10,809 bases of DNA. It comes from JBIOJM01 sp044450785 (GTDB lineage Bacteria; Planctomycetota; Planctomycetia; Isosphaerales; Isosphaeraceae). The notes beneath the pieces are model-generated. The model saw only the letters and a list, made by a program, of their open reading frames with translations. It searched no databases and was not told the DNA's origin. The position numbers and the translations under genes are program-made. This document shows positions 5,654 to 10,809 of this stretch, piece after piece. The stretch lies in assembly GCA_044450785.1 (NCBI GenBank), contig JBIOJM010000344.1, positions 1 to 10,809 on the forward strand. Direction: 5' to 3'. Within the stretch, counting starts at the first letter, position 1. Every line of letters starts with the position of its first letter.

Positions 5654-6844
5654 ATGTTCGATCTCGAGGCGGTTCAGGGCAGCTTGCGTGCGTTTGGTCT
5701 CGACGGCTGGCTGTTCTATGATTTCCGCGGCAACAATCTCCTTGCGCGGCGGGTCCTGGGCCTGGACCAAAAGCCACCGGGGAGCCGGCGGTTCTTCTAC
5801 TTCGTCCCCAAGGAGGGCGTGCCACGGAAGCTGGTGCACCGCATCGAGACGGCCGCCCTGGACGATCTGCCCGGAGCAAAGTCGGTTTACCTGCGCTGGC
5901 AGGAGCTTGAAGCCGGAGTCGCTCGTTTGTTGCTGGGCAGCCGGCGGGTGGCGATGGAGTATGCGCCGCGGGTTTCCAACCCTTATGTATCACGGGTCGA
6001 TGCCGGGACGATCGAGGTCGTCCGCGGCTGCGGCGTCGAGGTCGTCTCATCGGGCGACTTGATCCAGCAGTTCGAGGCGATCTGGGACGACGCTCAGTGG
6101 CAGATGCACCTGGAGGCCGAAAAAGTCACGAAGTCAGCCTACGACCTCGCCTTCCCGCTGATCGCCGAGCGGGTGCGGGCCGGCGGGACGATCCGGGAGA
6201 CCGAGGTCCAGTCGGCCATCATGGACCATTTCCACCGCAACGGCCTGACGACCTACAGCCCACCGATCGTGGCGGTGAACGCGCACAGCGGTGACCCACA
6301 CTACGAACCGGTGGCCGGCCGCGACGGGACCATCGGACAGGGTGACTTCGTGTTGATCGACCTCTGGGCCAAGCTCGATCGCCCTCGGGCGGTCTACAGC
6401 GACTTGACCCGCATGGGGTTCGTGGGGGACGTCGTCCCCGCGAGGTACGAGGAGATCTTCGCGATCGTGGCCCGGGCGCGTGACGCCGCCATCGCCTGCG
6501 TCCGCGAGGCATACGCGGCGGGCCGGCCCTTGAAGGCATGGGAGGTCGACGCGGCGGGCCGCCGCGTGATCGACGACGCCGGCTATGGGGATCACTTCAT
6601 CCATCGGATCGGGCACAACATCGGCCAGGAGGTCCACGGCAACGGTGCCAATATGGACGACCTCGAGACCCACGAAGAACGGCTGGTCCTGCGGCGCACC
6701 TGCTTCTCGGTCGAGCCGGGCATCTATTTCGACGACTTCGGCGTCCGGAGCGAAGTCAACGTGTTCGTCGACGGCGGCGGGGCCGTTCACGTGACGGGCG
6801 GACTACAAACCAAGGTGTTGCCGATCCTGGCGAATTCGAAGTGA
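5654..6844 (+). CDS. M24 family metallopeptidase (Xaa-Pro aminopeptidase-like)
   Basis: A 396-residue cytoplasmic peptidase of the pita-bread fold, expected to release N-terminal residues before proline or act on related dipeptides. The start ATG has GGAG (5642-5645) eight bases upstream. Residues 1-145 match the creatinase-type N-terminal domain; residues 150-390 are the catalytic domain. All five expected metal ligands are visible: Asp236 (LIDLWAK), Asp250 (VYSDLTR), His321 (RIGHNIGQEVHG), Glu354 (SVEPGIY) and Glu367 (VRSEVN). His328 and His216 (GDPHYEP) match supporting active-site histidines. There is no signal peptide, so it acts in the cytoplasm, unlike the secreted hydrolase upstream. 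Length is usual for the family. The exact substrate (Xaa-Pro peptides or another M24 activity) cannot be told from sequence. Confidence 0.88.
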   Translation: MFDLEAVQGSLRAFGLDGWLFYDFRGNNLLARRVLGLDQKPPGSRRFFYFVPKEGVPRKLVHRIETAALDDLPGAKSVYLRWQELEAGVARLLLGSRRVAMEYAPRVSNPYVSRVDAGTIEVVRGCGVEVVSSGDLIQQFEAIWDDAQWQMHLEAEKVTKSAYDLAFPLIAERVRAGGTIRETEVQSAIMDHFHRNGLTTYSPPIVAVNAHSGDPHYEPVAGRDGTIGQGDFVLIDLWAKLDRPRAVYSDLTRMGFVGDVVPARYEEIFAIVARARDAAIACVREAYAAGRPLKAWEVDAAGRRVIDDAGYGDHFIHRIGHNIGQEVHGNGANMDDLETHEERLVLRRTCFSVEPGIYFDDFGVRSEVNVFVDGGGAVHVTGGLQTKVLPILANSK

Positions 6845-6858
6845 AGGGGGAATGCGAG

Positions 6859-6929
6859 CTACCCGGCCAGGATTCGAACCTGGAAAAACAGGACCAAAAC
6901 CTGTTGTGATACCGTTTCACCACCGGGTA
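6859..6929 (-). tRNA. tRNA-Gln (anticodon UUG)
   Basis: The minus strand folds as a complete 71-base cloverleaf. Acceptor TACCCGG pairs with CCGGGTA with discriminator G; the first pair is U1-A72, as in known bacterial tRNA-Gln. The D arm is GTGA/TCAC with GG in the loop. The anticodon arm is ACAGG-TTTTGGT-CCTGT, placing TTG at 34-36. The T arm is CCAGG-TTCGAAT-CCTGG. No CCA is encoded, so it is added after transcription. It lies 42 bases downstream of rex on the same strand and faces the end of the M24 gene, which stops 14 bases away. Confidence 0.95.
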
Positions 6930-6971
6930 AAGGTTTAGCCATTCTAGCGGTTGCGCCGAGAACGGGGAAGG

Positions 6972-7652
6972 CTAGCCGGCGCACGAAGTCGAGACCTCGC
7001 CCAGGGTCTTCTGGACCTTGTAGGCCAGGTTCTCGAGCTGAACGCTCAGGTCGACGTGCACGAGATTGACGTGGGCCGGGACGATGAGCGGAACCGGGGC
7101 GAAATTCAAGATGCCGCCAATCCCGCTCGCGACCAGCAGGTCGGCCACGCGCTGGGCCGCTTCGGTGGGCACGCACAGCAGCGCCAGCCTGATCTTCCTG
7201 GGGGCGATCACCTTGCGGAGCGACTCGATCGGCTCGACGATCAGCCCCTCATGCTGCTGGCCGATCTTCGCGGGATCGTTGTCGAACAAGGCGACCACGT
7301 GGAACCCACGCGTCCGAAACCCCCGATACCGGAGCAGGGCTCGACCCAGGTTCCCGATGCCCACCACGGCAAGCGGCCACTCGTGGTCGATGCCGAGGAT
7401 GTGCCTCAATGTTCCGATCAGCTCTTCGATGCGGTAGCCGATGCCCGGATGGCCGAACTGGCCGAAGAACGCCAGATCCTTGCGGACCTGCGCATTCTTG
7501 ATCGAGAGCGGCTCGCCGACCTGGCTGCTGGAGACTGTCGTGTAACCCTGGCGCTGATAGGTCTCGAGCTGTCTGAGGTAAAGACTCACCCGCCCCACGA
7601 CCGCCTTGGGGGCCATCTTCACTCCCGAAGGCTCGCGCTCGGGGTCGCTCAC
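6972..7652 (-). CDS. rex: Redox-sensing transcriptional repressor Rex
   Basis: Rex senses the NADH/NAD+ ratio: it binds operators when NADH is low and releases them when NADH rises, controlling fermentative and respiratory genes. The 226-residue protein has a winged-helix domain at residues 15-85 (KAVVGRVSLYLRQLE, NAQVRKDLAFFGQFG), followed by a Rossmann domain with the nucleotide-binding VVGIGNLGRALL at about 96-107 and the acidic strand end LFDND. The C-terminal helix used for dimer domain swapping is present (LSVQLENLAYKVQ). The start chosen is GTG 7652, with GGAG eight bases upstream; ATG at residue 13, preceded by GGGAG, is a plausible alternative. No TTGTGAA-type Rex operator is seen upstream, so self-control is not supported here. 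It may be read separately from ribD, 201 bases away. Confidence 0.93.
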   Translation of the reverse strand: MSDPEREPSGVKMAPKAVVGRVSLYLRQLETYQRQGYTTVSSSQVGEPLSIKNAQVRKDLAFFGQFGHPGIGYRIEELIGTLRHILGIDHEWPLAVVGIGNLGRALLRYRGFRTRGFHVVALFDNDPAKIGQQHEGLIVEPIESLRKVIAPRKIRLALLCVPTEAAQRVADLLVASGIGGILNFAPVPLIVPAHVNLVHVDLSVQLENLAYKVQKTLGEVSTSCAG

Positions 7653-7768
7653 CTGCCAGTCTCCGTCGCGGAGAGCGAGTGTTGAAATCGAGGAGCACCC
7701 GGCCGGACACGATGGGCAAGATCCATGCCATCACCACCAGTGACTGTAACGACCATCCCTCGACACGG

Positions 7769-7872
7769 TCAAGGTCACTCATCCTTCGCGGAATCCCTCG
7801 ATGGGTGTGCCACTGGCTCTGCCCAGTGTCCTCCTCCCCACGTTCAAGGTCACTCAGCCTTCGCGGAATCCC
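7769..7872. repeat. 29-bp direct repeat copying the 3' end of ribD, around a hairpin
   Basis: Bases 7769-7797 and 7844-7872 are identical except for one base (cat versus cag). The right copy contains the last codons and the stop of ribD. The left copy lies 75 bases away in the ribD-rex gap. Between them CACTGG (7811-7816) pairs with CCAGTG (7823-7828), nearly centred (13 and 15 bases from the copies). The remainder of the gap (7653-7853) shows no gene. No T-run follows the hairpin, so it is not a clear terminator. Confidence 0.85.
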
Positions 7873-8996
7873 GCCCCGGTGCGCCAGGGCTGGAGCAAGC
7901 AGCCACGGACGCGTACATCGCCGCCAACCTGGGATACATCGACTTGCTGCAACCGAAGCGCGTCGCGGATGAACGCGCATCCCTTGCCTCGCGCGGCGGT
8001 GCGAGCGTGGTCACCTCCTTCCAGGAGCGGCGCGATGAAGACGTCCACGGCGTCCACTTGCCGCTCGTCCAGAAACGAACCCAGGACCTGCCCTCCGCCC
8101 TCGACCAGGACGTTGGTCATGCCCCGGCGGCCCAGCTCCTGGAGCAAAGGGACGATCGGCACGCGACCGAGCCCGGGGAACCCCGCGACCTCGCAACCAA
8201 GCTGGACGAGCTGCTCTCGACGCGCGAGGCTCGCTCGCTCGGTGACCGCCAGGAGGACCGGGCTCTGGCGTGCTGATCGGACCAGGCGGCTCGAGACCGG
8301 CAGCCGGGCTTCGCTGTCGAGCACGACTCGCACCGGGCAGCGAGGCCCGGGAGGTCGGGCGGTCAGGAGGGGATCGTCGGCTTCGATCGTGCCGCTGCCC
8401 ACCACGATCGCGTCCATTCTCCCTCTGAGTTCGTGGACCAGGCTTCGCGAGAGGTCCGACGAGATCCAGCGGCTATCCCCCGAGGCCGCCGCGGACTTGC
8501 CGTCCAGCGTCATGGCCCACTTGGCCGTGACGAAAGGCAGGCCCGTGGTCAAGCGTTTCAGATAGGGGGCGTTCAGCGCCCGGGCCGCCTCGGCTTCGCA
8601 GCCGATCTCGACTGCCAGTCCTGCCGCTAGAAGCGTCGTCAAGCCGCGTCCATTCACTTCCGCGAACGGGTCGCCAGTCGCCACCACGACCCGCGCGATC
8701 CCGGCGGCAATGATGGCTTCGGTGCAGGGAGGCGTCTTGCCGAAGTGGCAACACGGCTCGAGCGTCACGTACAGGGTCGCGCCCGCCGCCGCCTCTCCGG
8801 CTTCTTGGAGGGCAACGACTTCGGCATGCGCCCCGCCGAACCGTGCGTGGTGGCCGATTCCGACAGGCCGGCCGTCGCGAATCAGGACAGCGCCGACCAG
8901 TGGGTTGGGCTCGACCGAACCCCGGCCTCGCTCGGCCTCCGCCAGGGCACGACGCATCCAATGGACGTCTTCATCCGCTGCGAAGATTCGTCCCAC
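7854..8996 (-). CDS. ribD: Riboflavin biosynthesis bifunctional deaminase/reductase RibD
   Basis: RibD performs two consecutive cytoplasmic steps of riboflavin synthesis: deamination of the pyrimidine made from GTP, then NADPH-dependent reduction of its ribosyl side chain. The 380-residue protein has the deaminase domain at 10-145 with the zinc motif HAEV (His57, catalytic Glu59) and PCCHFGKTPPC (Cys82, Cys91), plus VEPNPLVGAV. The reductase domain spans about 150-370 with KWAMTLDGKSA, DSRWIS, a VVGSGTIEADDP loop and VLVEGGGQVLGSFL. The start used is GTG 8996, with GAGG upstream inside the end of the preceding gene; ATG at residue 14 would be too short at the N-terminus but cannot be excluded. 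It starts 15 bases after the unknown-function gene ends, suggesting cotranscription. No other riboflavin gene and no FMN riboswitch is visible nearby. Confidence 0.95.
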   Translation of the reverse strand: MGRIFAADEDVHWMRRALAEAERGRGSVEPNPLVGAVLIRDGRPVGIGHHARFGGAHAEVVALQEAGEAAAGATLYVTLEPCCHFGKTPPCTEAIIAAGIARVVVATGDPFAEVNGRGLTTLLAAGLAVEIGCEAEAARALNAPYLKRLTTGLPFVTAKWAMTLDGKSAAASGDSRWISSDLSRSLVHELRGRMDAIVVGSGTIEADDPLLTARPPGPRCPVRVVLDSEARLPVSSRLVRSARQSPVLLAVTERASLARREQLVQLGCEVAGFPGLGRVPIVPLLQELGRRGMTNVLVEGGGQVLGSFLDERQVDAVDVFIAPLLEGGDHARTAARGKGCAFIRDALRLQQVDVSQVGGDVRVRGCLLQPWRTGAGFREG

Positions 8997-9011
8997 TCGC
9001 TGCGCCTCGCG

Positions 9012-10019
9012 TCAGAAGGGGGATGTGCCCGGCGCGGCTTGACCTTTGCCGGAGGGACTCGGGGCCCCGCGGGAAGCGTTCGGACCGGCTGCAGGGGTCG
9101 ACGGTCGCTGCGACGCTTTCATCTCCGCCGGGAACGGGAACACCAGCCGGTAGACGATCGTCAGCCGGCGTCGTGCTTCATCTGGTGGATACGGGTCGAA
9201 GGTGGATTGAAGCCATGAGGGGAAGGCCGCCACGAAGTCGACGAGCCGTTCGGGAGTGACGGCGTGTGGCCGATTTTGGATGAAATAATAGTTGATCGCT
9301 TGCCGGCGCAGGATTTCGGTGCGGACCGCTTCCTGCTTCTTCTTCAGCTCGTTGAACAGGAGAATCGGTCGCTTGCTCGCGAATTTCTCGAGCTGCCCAA
9401 CCGAGCGTGTCTCTTCGTAGTCGGGTGGCCTGATTTCCCCGGGGATCTTCTGCTCAACTCCCGATTTGAACAGGGCGTCGTGCCGTTTCGGTATGGCGGG
9501 CACCAGCTCGATCGCACGTCGTTGCGCCGGCGTCAAGACCTGCCAGATCTTGAAGAGCGCGGCTAGCTCGAAGGGGGAGTAGTCTCCCAGGTCGGTAATC
9601 TGGAGAAACCGCGCTGTCTTCATCTTCGGAACGGGGTATTCGGCGACGAGCTTCTTGACCAGGCTGAGGCGCTCCCCCGGTGGTTTCTCTTTCAACTCGT
9701 CCTGCTTCTTCTCAGGCAGGCGATTCAGCCAATTATGGTAGCGACGGAGCACGGCGAAATACTTGATCTGCTCGGCCGGCTCGAGCTCGTTGAGCCGGCG
9801 ATCGAGGTCGCGGAGAGCTTGTTGTTGCTCCCGCGTGTAGATCAGGTCGAATTTCTTCAGCGTCTCGACCAGCTTGAGCCGCTGCTCGCCAGGCAATGCG
9901 CGCAGCCGAACCCAGTTCCGGTCGGGATCGAAAGCCGCTGCGATCAGGATCGTCGCCAGGGCGGAGATTGCCGGCAGACCGAAGACACGGATCAGGTGGT
10001 TCTTAATATCCAAACTCAT
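9012..10019 (-). CDS. Secreted or membrane-anchored protein of unknown function
   Basis: A 335-residue form beginning MSLDIKNHLIRVFGLPAISA is preferred, because it places a hydrophobic segment (residues about 12-30) at the N-terminus as a signal peptide or anchor. A GTG at 10112 would add a Pro/Gly/Arg-rich 31-residue extension. Neither start has a strong ribosome binding site. Residues 38-125 are helical and charged with recurring LPGEQRLKLVETL, LEPAEQIKYF and LPEKKQDEL units, reminiscent of DUF3106-like proteins though I cannot confirm that. Residues 130-300 contain further helical repeats (LTPAQRRAIELV, VTPERLVDFVAAFP). The last 35 residues are low-complexity Pro/Ser/Gly/Ala. Its place directly after an anti-sigma-like membrane protein suggests a shared envelope role, possibly as a partner or sensor. 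Function is unknown. Confidence 0.8.
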   Translation of the reverse strand: MSLDIKNHLIRVFGLPAISALATILIAAAFDPDRNWVRLRALPGEQRLKLVETLKKFDLIYTREQQQALRDLDRRLNELEPAEQIKYFAVLRRYHNWLNRLPEKKQDELKEKPPGERLSLVKKLVAEYPVPKMKTARFLQITDLGDYSPFELAALFKIWQVLTPAQRRAIELVPAIPKRHDALFKSGVEQKIPGEIRPPDYEETRSVGQLEKFASKRPILLFNELKKKQEAVRTEILRRQAINYYFIQNRPHAVTPERLVDFVAAFPSWLQSTFDPYPPDEARRRLTIVYRLVFPFPAEMKASQRPSTPAAGPNASRGAPSPSGKGQAAPGTSPF

Positions 10020-10125
10020 CGGTCTCGCGGCCAGTCGCGCGCCAGGAACATCACATCCGCGATCCGGCTCCGGGGCCGAGCCCGAACCGGACAGGAGCCG
10101 GCGCCGTCCCACGCGGTATCGGGCC

Positions 10126-10629
10126 TCAATCGGCGTCAGCGGCGAATTCTCGGGAATCGGCCAGTTGGCTCAAGAACTCGAATGAGCCGACCTCTAAATA
10201 TTCGTCGAGGTGATCCGCGAGCGTCAAGTCCTGAACCAGCCGTACCGTGGGATCCGGCCAGACCCACCGGGTCCCCGCGTATCCCAGCGCGAGAAAGGTC
10301 CCACCAATCAAGAGGTACACCATGGCCCGGCCCACCACGGCGGACCAGGCCGCGACCACCGGTTCCCACAAACGGCCTGTCACCTCGAGGCGCTGAATGT
10401 GTGAGATCGTTTTTTCTGAGAACTGCTCCGTGACGCGAGGGCGCGGCAGATAGTCCAGCAGCTCCCAGGTCTTCTCGAGCATCTCCACTTCCCGGCGCGC
10501 AGTCGCGCTGTGGGTCAGCTTTGTCTCGATGGACCGGGAGTGAGTCTCCGGGAGCTCGCCGTCAATGTAGGCAACGAGATCAGCTCGCTCGTCAGGCGTC
10601 AGCCTAAGCTGGTCTGGCCGGGTCGCCAC
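10126..10629 (-). CDS. Anti-sigma factor-like membrane protein
   Basis: A 167-residue protein starting at GTG with AAGGA eight bases upstream. Residues 9-62 match the helical anti-sigma domain layout (LTPDERADLVAYIDGELPET, then ARREVEMLEKTWELLDYLPRP), but without the His and Cys ligands of zinc-binding versions. One membrane segment follows at about 98-119 (VYLLIGGTFLALGYAG), leaving a 45-residue tail outside the membrane. Proteins of this form sequester an ECF-type sigma factor at the membrane, and the sigma gene is commonly adjacent. Here the gene upstream is groEL, so the sigma partner, if any, is elsewhere. The next gene starts 13 or 106 bases downstream, depending on the start used. The 114-base gap to groEL shows no obvious terminator or promoter. 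Confidence 0.75.
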   Translation of the reverse strand: MATRPDQLRLTPDERADLVAYIDGELPETHSRSIETKLTHSATARREVEMLEKTWELLDYLPRPRVTEQFSEKTISHIQRLEVTGRLWEPVVAAWSAVVGRAMVYLLIGGTFLALGYAGTRWVWPDPTVRLVQDLTLADHLDEYLEVGSFEFLSQLADSREFAADAD

Positions 10630-10743
10630 GTCTGGGTTCCTTGGCCAGGGTGCCGGCCTGCGAACGATGGAGCGGGCATGGCATCCCAGTCGTCCGAGCG
10701 AAGGATTTCGCGGGTAACAAGTCAGAGCTGATCCAGTAGCAGG

Positions 10744-10809
10744 TTACATCATTCCCATGCCACCCATGCCGCCCATACCTCCACCCATACCACCCATACC
10801 ACCCATGCC
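10744..10809 (-). CDS. groEL: Chaperonin GroEL, C-terminal tail only (5' part outside window)
   Basis: The last 21 codons and the TAA stop encode a tail made of Gly and Met only, with repeated Gly-Gly-Met units ending GMM. This is the flexible C-terminal tail of the 60-kDa chaperonin, which projects into the folding chamber. The body of the gene lies beyond the right edge, so nothing more can be said of it. Gly/Met tails occur occasionally elsewhere, but the regular Gly-Gly-Met pattern at a C-terminus is strongly typical of GroEL. Confidence 0.9.
   Translation of the reverse strand, partial: GMGGMGGMGGGMGGMGGMGMM

Noticed and set aside
7653..7853. Rex operator or FMN riboswitch near rex and ribD
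   Set aside because: No TTGTGAA-N4-TTCACAA-like palindrome is found in the gap, and no conserved RFN element sequence is seen upstream of ribD, whose start lies 15 bases from the preceding gene.
7725..8565. Long plus-strand frames opposite the end of ribD
   Set aside because: Composition is that of an antisense shadow; ribD has intact zinc and reductase motifs on the other strand.

Overview
The window is high-GC bacterial DNA, most likely from a member of the Planctomycetota and perhaps related to Isosphaeraceae. That placement is an inference. It rests on the high GC with GC-rich third codon positions, a secreted two-domain alpha/beta hydrolase of a style common in planctomycetes, a membrane-anchored anti-sigma-like protein followed by an unknown secreted protein, and frequent GTG starts. 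No rRNA gene or other decisive phylogenetic marker is present.

Left part (1-2010, genes on the minus strand): this looks like an accessory, phage-derived segment. Reading leftward, a possible promoter (1765-1793) in an AT-rich stretch precedes a 163-residue protein, then a 151-residue beta-rich protein, then the first 77 codons of a gene that runs off the left edge. The last of these has a strong ribosome binding site and a polyproline tract. The two gaps between these genes both carry the 7-bp unit GTGGTCA, with direct copies on the left and inverted copies on the right of each gap. One pair forms a 26-bp inverted repeat. A second perfect hairpin straddles the stop codon of the 151-residue gene. 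A HigA-type antitoxin/regulator (2008-2442) sits to the right of these genes, with no recognisable HigB toxin beside it.

Middle part (2690-6844, plus strand): three genes for protein and carbohydrate chemistry. They are an L-isoaspartyl protein methyltransferase with an N-terminal membrane segment (pcm), a secreted alpha/beta hydrolase related to acetylxylan esterases with a degenerate second domain, and an M24 (Xaa-Pro aminopeptidase-like) metallopeptidase. The last two are 57 bp apart and probably cotranscribed.

Right part (6859-10809, minus strand): reading leftward, the extreme C-terminus of GroEL with its Gly-Gly-Met tail, an anti-sigma-like membrane protein, a secreted or anchored protein of unknown function, ribD (riboflavin synthesis), rex (NADH/NAD+ sensing repressor) and tRNA-Gln(UUG). 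The anti-sigma-like, unknown and ribD genes are tightly packed and look like one transcription unit. Between ribD and rex the last bases of ribD are duplicated as a 29-bp direct repeat flanking a small hairpin.

The middle and right parts are ordinary chromosome. The repeat-punctuated phage-like cluster on the left is the least explained part. I see no clearly complete new system in the window; the cluster is cut by the left edge.
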